Below, piece after piece: positions 11,345 through 22,870 of a DNA stretch of 64,000 nt. The position numbers and the translations under genes were made by a program. The stretch comes from Apoderus coryli. Taxonomy: Eukaryota > Arthropoda > Insecta > Coleoptera > Attelabidae. The stretch's first letter is position 1. Every line of letters starts with the position of its first letter. The notes beneath the pieces are model-generated. The model had not been told where the DNA came from and did no database searches. It was given only the letters and a program-made list of their open reading frames with translations. The DNA is taken from positions 16,722,869 through 16,786,868 of the forward strand of contig OU452209.1 in assembly GCA_911728435.2 (NCBI GenBank), given 5' to 3'.

Positions 11345-12780
11345 TAAAATTCAAGAGTGCGGAGGTAGTACCACAGGCTTTTCCCGGCGAAACGTCTCAT
11401 ATTAATAATTATCGACCAATTTTTCTAAATTATTTGAATCAATTTTATATGACCGGATCTATACAGCTGTGAGACGTCAGATTTCACCTAACCAGCATGG
11501 TTTTATGTGTGGCCGGTCCACTGTCATCAATCTGTCAGTTATTACCCACTGTATCTCTGATCACGGCGGTCAACTGGATGTAATCTATACTGATTTCACC
11601 AAAGTCTTTGATAGGCTAGACCATGGCATATTGCTGAGTAAACTGCATACGTATGATGGATTTCCTTCCGGCTTGATATCTTTATGCAACTCATACTTGC
11701 ATGATCGGAAACAATATGTCTTTTACAACGTCTTTAAATCTTGTTTTTACTCGGCCACGTCAGGAGTACCCCAGGGTTCTAACTTAGGTGCATTGTTGTT
11801 CCTTCTTTTCATCAATGACCTGGACCCGTGTTTATTTTAGCGTACTCTATTTTTCGCAGATGACTTAAAAATCTTCGCCTCCATAGATTCAGTAGCAGAT
11901 TGCATAAACCTGCAGCATGATTTGTGTGCTCTAGAAAGGTGGTGCGACAGTAACAAATTGTCTCTTAACATTCGTAAATGCACATGTCTGAGTTTTACAC
12001 GTAAAACAACGTTGATTGACTATCCGTATGCAATCTCCACAAATAAACTTCAACGATGTCGGGTATTCACGGATCTTGGTGTTACCTTCGATCAGAGGTT
12101 CCAGTTTTTGGAGCATATGGAGAGAATGGTTGGTGAGGCATCTCGCATGTATGGCTTCATAATGCGTAACTGCAATAATACCTCTGCCCTTATCACCTTG
12201 TTCAATGCCTATGTGAGGTCAAAATTGGAGTATTCTTCCATCATCTGGTATCCTCAGTATAATATTCATAAACTAGAGGTCGAGCAAATTCAACATAGAT
12301 TTTTGAAATATTTAGTTTTTAGAACCAATGGTGCTTATCCAGTAAGAGGTTTCGATCATGAATTGTTACTATCACGTTTTGACGTTCAGAATCTGGAGTA
12401 CCGAAGAATTCAGAGCTCATTAACCATCTTATATAAATTGCTTAGAGAAAAAATCGACTGCTCTTTTCTGCTATCTTGCTTGAATTTGTTAGTTCCTAGG
12501 TTAAATACCAGATCAAATGTAACATTACACTACACAGAGCTAGGACCAATGTACTGTTAAGATCGCCTGTTCTAATTTTAATAGAGTTTCTGATAGGTGT
12601 GACATTTTTACAACTACAGTCAATCACTTGAAAATGGTAGCTGCAGAGACATTTGTGGTTTAGGTGGATTTATAAATTAGTATTTTAGTTTATTTAAGCA
12701 TTTAATTTTTTAGTTTGTAATATTGTCCTTTAAATGGGAAACTGTTGGGCAATAAACGCTTTATTTATTTATTTATTTAA
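11345..12780 (+). mobile_element. LINE with FADD-type reverse transcriptase, 5'-truncated
   Basis: The RT region spans two blocks (11469-11840 and 11841-12560) separated by one in-frame stop. Motifs include [55 protein letters not shown] (catalytic FADD), VFTDLGVTFDQRF and the C-terminal block VEQIQHRFLKYLVF. A tail of TTTA repeats ends at about 12780. It resembles the better preserved minus-strand LINE at 48148-50150. It lies between the acylphosphatase and the first fold-back element. Confidence 0.9.
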
Positions 12781-13947
12781 ATAAAAGAACGAAATGTGCT
12801 AAATTATCATTTTATTACCAATCATTATACAATAATCATATAAGTAATAATAAATTGATTTTTTTTTTGTAAGTATAATTCGTAAAACTAGAAGCTAATT
12901 TTAATAATAATTTTAGATTTTAACTAATAGAAAAAAAAACACTCGTATATTAAAACAATTATGTTAATATTCTCTCAAAATCCAAATAAAAAAAAATTAA
13001 TTTAAAAAAACCAAAGCTACTTAATGTCTTAACTAAATAAAATAAAAGTAGACCAAACAGTAACATACAAAATGTCACATTTAAAAAAATAAATTTTGTA
13101 TTATGGAGTTTGAAAAACCAAAAAAACAAGTCGCCTAGTAAGTATACTTTGCAGGAGTTCTTATAACCAAATTTTGTTTTTGCATACAATTTGTAACACT
13201 CTGTATGTTCAAAAAAAAAAATGTAAATGAAGAAAACTGTGGTCTAATTTTATTTAAAAAAATTTTCTTGTAATAACAACTACACTGGAAATACCAACAA
13301 ATAAAAAACTTATTATATATTTAATTTTTCATTAATTACTAATTTTATATAATTTTTTGTAATAGCATTATTTTTATTCCTTGTCTTGTTGATTGATATC
13401 TTAGTCACAAAATTATCCCAACTTATCTCATTCTTTTTTCTATTAATTTATTTAATTTAATGTTGCGTAAAATGTTTTTTAATTATTATTATTATTATTA
13501 TTATTGAGACATTTTTGCAATAATTAATTATTATTCTGTTGTAATATTTATTTAGGCTATGTAATGAACACATCTTTGCACCTTATTAGTTAATAAATAT
13601 TTTTTTTTATAATAATTATAATATTTTCAGTTTTTTATGTCTATTTTATAATATTTACAGATATTTATTTAGGTAATAGTTTGTTGTGTTATCGGGATAA
13701 AGAAAAAGTATTTTAAGAAATATTTTGTTCGCGATTTAAAAATTAAAAAAAATACATCTAAGGGGGGGTGGTAAACTTAAGTTATAAAATATAATTTATT
13801 CTTTTAGTTTTAAATTTTTATTACCTGAGTTTAAAAATCGAATGATTTGTTGTAAAAAAAAAAGAATTATTATGATTTATAACAAATAAATATTAATAAT
13901 ACAAAATTAAATATTTAAGACAGGATAGAAATGTAATAAAAGAATAT
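12781..13947. other. Very AT-rich spacer, no gene seen
   Basis: This stretch of about 1.2 kb is dominated by A/T runs, including an (ATT)n microsatellite at 13483-13506. The few open frames here are low-complexity and unsupported. I see no transposon ends or RNA genes. Confidence 0.6.
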
Positions 13948-14944
13948 ACCGGGTATTTCATTAAGGGTGGACAGGTAGCATATCTCAGGAAATAGTAGTC
14001 GTAGGACAATGGGAAAAAAATTCTTTTAGGGAAATCGACAATGGGAATTCGCTGGAAATAGTTTTTTAGTTCCTAACTATACCGCTAGGGGGCGTAATAG
14101 ATACAGTAATGCGAAAAATGCATTTTTATTGAAAATTTCGCAATATAAGTTAGAAAAACAATACTACCACGGTAGCTACTGAAATTCGGCATCTTTTTGG
14201 TGTATCACTTTTTATTTTAAAGCTTGGAATAAAGGCAGCAGGGAAGGACGAAATTTTACCTATGATAATGTCTATAACTTTGGTTTGGCTTAACCGAATT
14301 TATCAATCTAATTTTTGTTTAAGAACTCAAGCCTTGCTGATGAAGAAAAAAAAGATTTCAAATCATAATTGTTTTTTTAGGCTCCGCTAGATGGCGATAT
14401 TTGCATCGCCTAAGGTTTTTTGGATTTTTCTTTAAAAACTTAAATGGAATGATACAAATATTTTATCAAAAATGAAAAGTAAATTGAATTTGCAACAAAA
14501 AAGTCCAAAACCGCACAGGAAAATCTTTATTCGTTTGAGAGTTATGGCCGAAAGAATGTTGTTCACCAAAAGTCGTTGAAAAATCATGTATCTTTAATTT
14601 TCCGTGATCAAGAATGCCATGGGAAATAAAGAAATAGGTTTAAACTTTATTAAACCTGATAGTTTAACAAATAAAAATAATGAAAGATCCATTAAAATTA
14701 CTAAAATGCAGAGCTTTCATAAAATTTGTTAAAAGAGGTAGCTCTAGATACCCATGAAACAAAATTGGGAAGTGTCCATGCATGGAGACAAATAAATAAA
14801 CGCGAATATAGTGCTAAATACCCTGAATACGATTCCACACCACACGTTTACACTCCATCTGCTTTGATGGTCAACTTCCGGCATCTAATGAGGATTTGTT
14901 TGTGACCAATAATGCGTATTGTGTAAATTAACACTACCACAACT

Positions 14945-15372
14945 AGAAAAAATGGCTCAGTCAATAAAATCTGTGAGAGAAATTGCGGGTTTTCCGTGCA
15001 CATATCTCTCAGCCAATAACAAAAGTCTATAGGCGCTTCTTGTCAATATCGGCATCTGAAAGTGCCTGATGTAAAACCAAACTGTAAGGATGCAGTTTAA
15101 AAGATTTTAAAATCCAATATGCTGAAGTGCGATTTATTCCTAAGTCTGAAGATATGTCACTGAGGATTCGCTTCCACAAGAACGCTTATAATATTATCTT
15201 CTCTGCTAACTGCACGTCTTCTGAGCGGGACTGGATCAACTCTTGCACGTCCCGTTTCTCGTAAACGGACTGCTAACCGACGGAACACTTTTCTGCTATG
15301 GTGTCTTCGGTCAGGGTATTTAGCAGCATATTCGCGTTTATTTATTTGTCTCCATTCATGGAAACTTCCCAA
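14945..15372 (-). pseudogene. Transposase N-terminal remnant (DUF4817 / HTH type)
   Basis: On the minus strand the 15372-15157 frame contains NKREYAAKYPDRR and KVFRRLAVRLRETGRA, the pattern of the DUF4817 helix-turn-helix domain in insect IS630/mariner-like transposases. A second frame, about 15195-15000, reads LGINRTSAYWILKSF and LHPYSLVLHQALSDADIDK, the second DNA-binding segment before the DDE core. Several frame breaks are present and the DDE core is missing. Confidence 0.75.
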
Positions 15373-15389
15373 TTTTGTTTCATGGGTAT

Positions 15390-16677
15390 CTAGAAAAAAA
15401 TCTACAGTTACGAATTTGATTTCTTATGAACTTGATATATTGGATGCTGTGAGTGGAGGTTATCAGGTGGATTCGGTGTATACCGACTTCGCCAAAGCAT
15501 TTGATAGGGTGAACTTTGATGTTTTGTTGGCAAAGCTGGGAGTGTTCGGATTCTCTGACCATGCCTTATCTTGGTTGGAAAGTTTTTTGAGGGGGCGTAC
15601 TCAGGTAGTAAAGATCATGAATCACAAAAGTCATGAGTTTCGAGTAACATCAGGAGTCCCGCAGGGGTCCCATTGTGCCCCATTATTGTTTAATATTTTT
15701 GTCAACGATATCAGTGATGTATTGAAGTTTTCGATGGCTAATCTATTTGCGGATGATTTAAAGATTTATAGAAGAATTTCGTGCGAGGCCGATGTTGAAT
15801 ATTTGCAGCGCGATGTTGATGCGCTGTGGCAGTGGTCTGTGTATAATAATTTGAAATTCAATATCAATAAGTGTTCATTTATTAGCTTCTTTCGCAAGAG
15901 GAATAGATTTCCTAGTCGGTACACGATGGATGGTGATCAGTTGAAATATGTGGACAAAATAAAAGACTTGGGTGTTCACTTTTCAGAGTCTGTTGACTTT
16001 AATGAACACATATGCCGAATGTCTCAGAATGGTCATAAAGTATTGGGATTTGTGATGCGGAATTCTAGAGACTTATCAATTGCGAGCTGTCGTTTGTTGT
16101 ATGTGTCCCTGGTTCGTTCTTCACTGGAATACGCGTCAGTGATTTGGTCGCCTTATTATCAGACTTATATAAATATGATTGAGAGAGTTCAGGACAAGTT
16201 TTTGCGTTATGCTGCGTTTAGAATGGGGATACATATGTACAATTATCATAGATCGGACCTACGAGGGGCGTTAAACTTGGATACTCTTGGTAAACGACTT
16301 GGTATTTTCGTATAATGTGTTGAAAGGTAACATAAATTGTCCTGCTGTCCTGCATAGGATTTTCTTCAATGTGCCAGTGCGTGATTTACGACACCATGAT
16401 CTCTTCTTTCACCATACAAGTAGAAATAATTATACATACTTTTCTCCTATTGATAGAACTCTTCGCACTCTGAATGAACATGATTGTATAGATATCTTTT
16501 GCAATTCACTTTTAGAATTTAAACGTCAAATTAATTGTTGTATTGAGTAGTACTCATAACAGATCTTGAATTTATTATGAATTTGTTTATTTTTGCCTTA
16601 GGTACTGTCATGTATATAAGAAATTTGTTGTAAATATAATTGGGGTATCCCGTTAATTTAATAAAATAAAAAAAAAA
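15390..16677 (+). mobile_element. LINE inserted in fold-back element copy 1
   Basis: The long open frame 15416-16315 covers most of the [59 protein letters not shown] and the terminal MIERVQDKFLRYAAF. The frame shifts near 16290 and the C-terminus continues to 16547. An A-rich tail (AATAAAATAAAAAAAAAA) ends at 16677. Comparison with 24661-24672 of copy 2 shows the insertion point in TATCTACCT. Only one frame break lies in this stretch, so it is among the younger LINE copies here. Confidence 0.9.
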
Positions 16678-17671
16678 TAGATCTACCTCTTTTAACAAAT
16701 TTTATGAAAGCTCTGCATTTTGGTAATTTTAATGGATCTTTCATTATTTTTATTTGTTAAACTATCAGTTTAATAAATGTTAAACCTATTTCTTTATTTC
16801 CCATGACATTCTTGATCACGGAAAATTAAAGATACATGATTTTTCAACGAATTTTGGTGAACAAGGGCCATAACTCTCAAACGAATAAAGATTTTCCTGT
16901 GCGGTTTTGGCCTTTTTTGTTGCAAATTCAATTTACTTTTCATTTTTGATAAAATATTTGTATCATTCCATTTAAGTTTTTAAAGAAAAATCCAAAAAAC
17001 CTTAGGCGATGCAAATACCGCCATCTAGCGGAGCCCCAAAAAACAATTATGATTTTAAATCTTTTTTTTTCTTCATCAGCAAGGCTTGAGTTCTTAAACA
17101 AAAATTAGATTGATAAATTCGGTTAAGCAAACCAAAGTTATACACATTATCATAGGTAAAATTTCGTCCATCCCTGCTGCCTTTATTTCAAGCCTTACAA
17201 TAAAAAGTGATACACCAAAAAGATGCCGAATTTCAGTAGCATTACCGTGGTAGTATTGTTTTTCTAACTTATATTGCGAAATTTTCAATAAAAATGCATT
17301 TTTCGCATTACTGTATCTATTACGCTCCCTAGCGGTATAGTTAGGAACTAAAAAACTATTTCCAGCGATGTCCCATTGTTGATTTCCCTAAAATAATTTT
17401 TTTCCCATTGTCCTACGACTATTATTTCCTGAGATATCCTACCTGTTCACCCTTAATGGAATACCCGGTATAATAGAAAATCGTTGAAGTCGATTTTAAA
17501 TAATCTTAATTAATTAAATAAAGTAAAATTGCTGCTAAATTGCTAATTAATATTCTTATAAAATAATATCGGTAACAAATAAGTAATTTATCCTACAACA
17601 AAAAAGATTTTGCATAAGAGAAATAAAAGTCCACCTCCACGAAAGAAATTTAATAGATCAGTTATTACTCA

Positions 17672-17712
17672 ACCATACATGTTCCGGAGCGTCACGCTCC
17701 ATCATCAGTGGT
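17672..17712 (-). ncRNA. Hammerhead-ribozyme-like motif A
   Basis: On the minus strand the order is: stem I ACCA, core CTGATGA, one extra T, stem II GGAGCG with loop TGA and CGCTCC, then GGA, then ACATGT, A, and stem I TGGT. Stem I pairs 4/4 and stem II 6/6. The core has G in place of the first conserved A of GAA, so this copy is probably inactive. Confidence 0.6.
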
Positions 17713-17824
17713 GGTGTTACTATAGAAGTTATTGAACAGACGGTCTTATTAAGACCGAACTGAATCTCGCCCATTTCTTCTTTGTGTTTGTCGTTGAATA
17801 AAGGCCTTTATTATTATTATTATT

Positions 17825-18252
17825 TAGGAAATAAAATGCTGTCGCATCCAATAAATTGTTTATTAACAGGTCCTTCTAACGAACCACTCATTCAATCAAT
17901 ACATGTTTCGGCCCTAGTAAGAGTCATCATCAGTTGAAACTATTATAACAACTATAAAGGGAAAAGGAAAAGTATTTTAATATTACACAATATGTTGTAG
18001 CTATAATCTTACCTTAGTGGAAAGAAAAATGTTTAACTAAAATCGAACTACATATTATAGATGAACTTAATTAGTTAGTCTGAGGGTTTCTGAAGGAAAC
18101 CGATCAGTTACATTATACATGTTATTTGGTTTCTTTTTATAAATCATGGATGAATTATTTTCTAAAGTTTTTTATAGGTTTTTATTTGAGTGGTTCGTTA
18201 GAAGGACCTGTTAATAAACAATTTAGTGGATGCGACAGCATTTTATTTCCTA
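17825..18252. mobile_element. Palindromic element H2, nested in H1
   Basis: Inverted ends of about 68 bp run from TTAGGAAATAAAATGCTGTC at 17825 to its complement ending at 18252, with one mismatch in the region I compared. The left arm continues inward into hammerhead-like motif B. The right arm lacks that segment, so the palindrome is incomplete. The interior (17940-18180) encodes nothing recognisable. Confidence 0.75.
17896..17937 (-). ncRNA. Hammerhead-ribozyme-like motif B
   Basis: Minus strand: stem I TCAA, CTGATGA, T, stem II GACTCT with loop TACT and AGGGCC, GAA, ACATGT, A, stem I TTGA. Stem I pairs 4/4 with a sequence different from the other copies. Stem II has one mismatch (A opposite C) and one G-T pair. 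The core residues CTGATGA and GAA are intact. Confidence 0.7.
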
Positions 18253-18693
18253 ACTATTGGACGTCCACAGTAATATGGACTATTTCCTTAAAAATATAGA
18301 AGTTATGTTTATGTTCTGAGAAACGTATTAATTTCATTTTGAGCGAAAAAACAAAATGTTCTAGCCAAATTTAATAATTTCAATTAAAATGTTTAAGTTT
18401 ATTTGATAGAACATACATTTTTTTTTGGCGCAATGAAATTAATACATTTCTCAGTAGAGAGTAATAATTGATACGAGGAATTTAGTAAATTTGTTTCGTG
18501 GAGGTGGACTTTTATTCTTTCTTTAAAATTTTGTTTATTATTTGAAAGATTAATAACAAACAAAACACTCTAATATTACCTCAACTGCGATTAAATAGAA
18601 ATTGATCCGTAACTTCAGAAAATGACTCCAAAGTAACTTGCAATATCCAGGTTTGGGTTCGGCGCTCAGAATCATTGGTTATAAGTTCTTACG

Positions 18694-18915
18694 TTGGAGA
18701 GTATTAGGAAAATATCAATGCAACAAATAGTCCCGTTCAAAGGGGATTCCCTGAACATCAAAGAGAATAAACCTAAGAAGTGGGGTGTAAAAATATACGT
18801 GTTGGCGGCTGACAGTAACATGGTTTTCGATTTTGTTATTTACGAAGGTTCCACAAGCAAAATAAATGATTTATTCATGAACTTCGGCTCATCTGCCGCA
18901 GTCATAATGAAAGGA
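18694..18915 (+). pseudogene. piggyBac-type transposase fragment
   Basis: The frame reads QQIVPFKGDSL, KPKKWGVKIYVLAA and FDFVIYEGST. This matches the piggyBac DDE region, where a D-E-x-M-x-P-F-K-G block is followed by P-x-K-W-G-x-K and a D-F-x-x-Y-x-G block. The first catalytic Asp position is altered (I see no D immediately before the IVPFKG block). Only about 75 residues survive. It is truncated on the right by the LINE that begins at about 18930. Confidence 0.75.
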
Positions 18916-18929
18916 TTTCTGAGTCAAAC

Positions 18930-20900
18930 CATATGCTGTCAACACACAGAAGCCATGGATCTCCAGTGGTATTTTTGGGGAAATACGAAGGAAGAGAAAT
19001 TTGTGGGAAAAGTACTCAAAATTGAGAACTAATGAAAACTACGTGCTGTATAGAACACAAAACAATAAACTCAAAACAATGATAGCAGATGCCAGAACTA
19101 AATATGAAAATGGGCTGGCAAGTGGTTCGGACAAAAAATTTTATGCGTACATACGAAGATCGTTGAACTCAAATGTTGCAACCTTTTCACTGAAAAGTAA
19201 CGTTACCAACGAAATGATAACAAGTTCAATGGAAATCGCTGATCAGTTTAGCAGTGTTTTCACCAGGGAAGTGACCGGTAACATGCCTACACTACCGCAA
19301 AACACCCGGAACCCACAACCAATGACAACTGTCAACTTTACAAGCAACGACGTAAGGGAGGCTATCACAGCACTGAAGACTGACTCCAGCCCAGGTCCGG
19401 ACGAGATCCCACCGGTTTTCCTCCAGAGATGCATTGAACTACTGTTACAACCTTTAACAAGAGCAATGCAGAATTGTTTTAACACTGGAACCCTGCCAGA
19501 TGGGTGGTCGAATGCAATCGTCATACCAATTTATAAGAAAGGGAACAAATACAATGCTGAAAATTATAGACCAATTAGTTTGACTTGTGCCCTGTGCAAA
19601 TGCATGGAGAAAATTATTACGAAGGCAATGAACAACATGGATATATGACGGGAAGATCAGTGGAGGCAAATCTACTGGAATGTCTTAACTTGTGGACCAA
19701 ACAGAACGATGATGGTCAGCCTACTGATGTGGTGTACCTGTACTTTGAGAAGGCATTTGATAAGGTGCCATTCGCTCCTCTGCTATTGAAGCTGGAACAT
19801 TATGATATTCGCGGAGAACTGCTGCGATGGATTGAGGGTTTCCTTAGAGGAAGAAGTTTCCAGGTTAGGGCGAATGGTTCGATTTCACGTAGACTGCCGG
19901 TCCACAGCGGGGTGCCTCAGGGTTCGGTGCTGGGCCCGCTGTTGTTCCTGGTTTACATATCGGATCTGACGGGAAATATAAATGCAAATACAAGTTTCTT
20001 TGCTGATAACTCTAAACTGTTTTGTGATCCGCTGCAGAGTGCTGAGGTGTTCCAGACCGATCTCGACAGAGTGATGACTTGGTCATCAACTTGGCTGATG
20101 AGTTTGAATTTGGATTAATGTACAGTCCTCCATTTGGGACCAAATAACCCCGAAATATCCTACATCCTTGGTGGACACGAATTAAGACCAACTCTCCAGC
20201 AAAAGGATCTCGGCGTGATTATTACCAATGATTTAAAATGGGAAATCCATGTCTCGGCGGTAGTGAAGAAGGCCAACAAATTGTGGTATTTGATCCAGAA
20301 AGCATTTAGATCAAGGTCCAATGACATGGTTCTGAAGCTGTACAAGTCGTTTGTCAGGCCGGGCCTGGAATATGCCAATAGTGTATGGTCTCCTTATTTT
20401 GTTAAGGATATTGAGGCTTTGGAGAGAGTTCAGAGAACATTTACCAAGCTTCCACAAGCGCTGTGCCACCTGCCATATGAAGATCGACTAAGAGCTTTGA
20501 ACTTAACAACGCTTCAAGAAAGGCGTCGTCGTGGCGACTTGATACAGACTTATGACGTTCTTAGCGGACATTACACAATAAACTTGGATCTCTTTCATCT
20601 TAATAGAAATCCGAGCCTACGTGGTAACAGCAAGAAATTGTGCAAAGAAAGATGCGCCAAGCTCGCTCGAAGAAACTTTCTGTCAAATATATGCGTGGAA
20701 TGATATGTCGGAGGAAGTTGTATTAGGGCCAACAGTGAATAGTTTTAAGAACAGACTGGACAAGATGGGGGCAGCTGCATGGTCCACTACTCGTCATAGT
20801 AAATCGTCGTGTTTTTATGCACTCAGCCGAGTTTTATCTTTTACAAATCGGGCGACTGTCTCATCGGTTGCACCGCTTACTGTCTGAACTAATAATAATA
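18930..20900 (+). mobile_element. LINE copy, near-identical to 57605-59480
   Basis: RT motifs in order: [50 protein letters not shown], then after a short deletion [54 protein letters not shown], and FADNSKLF. The last is a catalytic FADD changed to FADN, so the enzyme is dead. The C-terminal half (20134-20703) reads [18 protein letters not shown] and [13 protein letters not shown]. The tail is AATAATAATAATAAA at 20890-20904. The last 90 codons shift frame at about 20620-20700. Confidence 0.92.
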
Positions 20901-20904
20901 ATAA

Positions 20905-21669
20905 AATTTTGTTGGAATCGATAAGACTGATATATGCAGAAGATGGGTCAAAAATGAAAAAGATCTTGTCTAAATCGCTCGACCAGAAGCCGTCAAGCTC
21001 TACAATGGATGTATGAGGGGAGTAGATAAACACGATTTCCTCTTAAGTATTTACATGTCTTATGTTAGATCGCATAAATAGCCAATAAGGATGATAACTC
21101 ATGCCATAGACATGACCCTAGTTTGCGCATAGATAGAATACAGCAAACAGGCCATATTATTATTAGTCCCAAAATCTTAGATTTATTATCTTTCCGTCAG
21201 TCAGTCCTGGATGTCCAAAACGAGGAAGACCATCAAGAGATCTTTGCAAAGCAGCAATTTTCATTGCAAGTAGTTGCTGTCGATTTAGCGTCTTTTAAAT
21301 AATTTTGTATTGCAAGTTTTTTAAATAAAAGTTAAAAAAAGTTAAAATCGTTGGTCATTAAGTGTATTGGTCCTCGCCCTAGGACATCAAAAAGAGGAGG
21401 GTTTTTTTTCTTCCAAAATCAATTTGATATATTGAGGCCTAAATATCCTCGCGGCCTCAATTGTAATTTTGCGTTTGCTGTTTGACACATTGCCAATGAA
21501 AGGGTTAATGTTTTCTTCCGAAGTTGAACGAATTCGGAAAGTTCGAAACTTCTAGGATTAGACCAAAACTTTATAATTTTCCTTCCGAATTGGAGTCATT
21601 TAAAACCACTTAGGAGTTGAGTCGACAGATTTCAACGAATTTTAGGGATTTCGAGACAAAATCTTGAAA
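20905..21669. other. Spacer without recognisable genes
   Basis: Nothing here can be assigned. There is a 23-bp word (GGAGTCATTTAAAACCACTT and flanks) at about 21592 that recurs at about 22822, on the other side of the mariner element. Confidence 0.5.
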
Positions 21670-21670
21670 T

Positions 21671-22805
21671 ACAGGGTGAGGTATCATAACTTCCTTTTTT
21701 GCTTTCGCTATTTAAACTGTAAAGATCGAACTGGGGGAGACTGCTCTTATTTGGTAGATGTACATAAAGTTTTGTTCCGCATCCGGTCAGGCTCTACGAT
21801 GCGTTGTAACAATGAGCAACGTGCATTTGCCAGCGAGGGATACTTTTCGAATGGACGCTCTGTGATCGCAAATCAGCGTGCCTTTCGAACTCGATTCAGG
21901 GCCTGTGCCAGATCGGAAATCAATAGTTACATGGGTCTTTACATTCAGACAAAGCGCGAGTGTGACGAGACGAAGAAATTGGAGTCCCTCAGCCCATTAG
22001 ACCACCTGAAAACATTGAAGTTGTGACAGCCTCAATATTGCGATCCCCACGGCGTTCTGCCTGCAAACATGCATCTGTCCTAAGACTTTCCGCTCGTTCA
22101 GTGAGGCGAATTCTTCACGATGATCTTCATTACCATCCGTACAAGATGGCGATTGTTCAAGAACTCTCCCATTTCTCGAAAACATTCGCAATTGTTTTTT
22201 TAGTGATGAGGCCCATTTCCACGTCAACAAACAAAATACTGGGCCGACACCAACCCCCGCGAAATGCATTAAAGGCCCCTGCACTCACCTAAAGTCACAG
22301 TGTGGTGTGCCAATGTCTTCGGCTGGGGAATTGATTCCTGGTTTTTTGAAGAAAATGAGGAAACGGTGACAGTGAATTATTTTTTTTGCTCGACTTAACA
22401 AATTGGATTTCGGGGTCGATTGGTTTCAACAAGACGGCGCCACGGCTCACACTTCAAGGGTATCAATGGCTGTTTTGAGGGAACACTTTCGGGGGCGCCT
22501 AATCTCAATCAGCGGTAATTTGGAGTGGCCAGCTCATTTGACTTCTTGCGATTTTTTTATGGGGATTTTTGAAATCCCGTGTTTATATCAATCGTTCAAG
22601 AACCCTAGAAGATCTCAAAGCCATCATCCGTGCCGAAATGGTCAACATACCAGCTGCCATGCTGGAAAGGGTTATGACAAATGCCAGAAAATGGCAAAAC
22701 TTTACATATGTACCTACATTATTGAAGAAAATAATAAAAACTTCTACTCCTTAAAATGGGTTTTATTGCGTTTTGAAATAAGGAAGTTATGTTGCCGCAC
22801 CCTGT
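21671..22805 (+). mobile_element. Degenerate IS630/mariner-type (DDE_3) element
   Basis: The inverted ends are ACAGGGTGAGGTATCATAAC at 21671 and the complement of ACAGGGTGCGGCAACATAAC at 22786-22805. Inside, plus-strand pieces of the transposase are readable. The HTH linker SILRSPRRSACKHA and LSARSVRRILHDD and YHPYKMAIVQEL lie near 22025-22170. The catalytic block DWFQQDGATAHTSRVSMAVL lies near 22415-22475, with the second Asp in QQDGATAH. The tail FKNPRRSQ and adjacent frames follow. Several frame breaks and a missing segment around the first Asp make it a fossil. Confidence 0.85.
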
Positions 22806-22870
22806 ATTTGATGACGAGTTGGAGTCATTTAAAACCACTTACGAATCTACAGGTTTCAAGGCTCCAAAAT

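Larger units (their letters stand above)
13948..17469 (-). mobile_element. Fold-back IS630/mariner-type element, copy 1, with a LINE inside
   Basis: The ends are inverted copies beginning ACCGGGTATTTCATTAAGG and ending with its complement near 17450-17469. The arms are long: about 800 bp on the left (13948-14760) and 780 bp on the right (16690-17469). Between them are remnants of a helix-turn-helix transposase on the minus strand and a LINE inserted on the plus strand at about 15390-16677. The same structure, without that LINE, occurs at 22871-25461, which gives the empty site. The catalytic domain of the transposase is gone. Confidence 0.88.
17619..18522. mobile_element. Palindromic hammerhead-bearing element H1
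   Basis: The outer ends are inverted copies: AAATAAAAGTCCACCTCCAC at 17621-17640 and its complement at 18495-18516. The left arm contains a hammerhead-like motif at 17672-17712. A second inverted pair (CTGAGAAACGTATTAATTTC near 18317, complement near 18432) lies in the right half. The middle is occupied by a LINE-like (TTA)n tail near 17802-17823 and by element H2. No coding sequence is visible. It shares the GAAATAAAA terminus with H2 and H3. Confidence 0.65.

Noticed and set aside
12959..13189. Minus-strand frame of 76 residues in the AT-rich spacer
   Set aside because: Composition is almost only Phe, Leu, Lys and Tyr from A/T runs, with no homologous pattern.
17094..17288. Conserved 64-102 residue frame seen in each fold-back arm (also 23052-23315 and 24972-25280)
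   Set aside because: The frame repeats only because the DNA arm repeats. It overlaps the inverted arm, is differently truncated in each copy and resembles no known protein.
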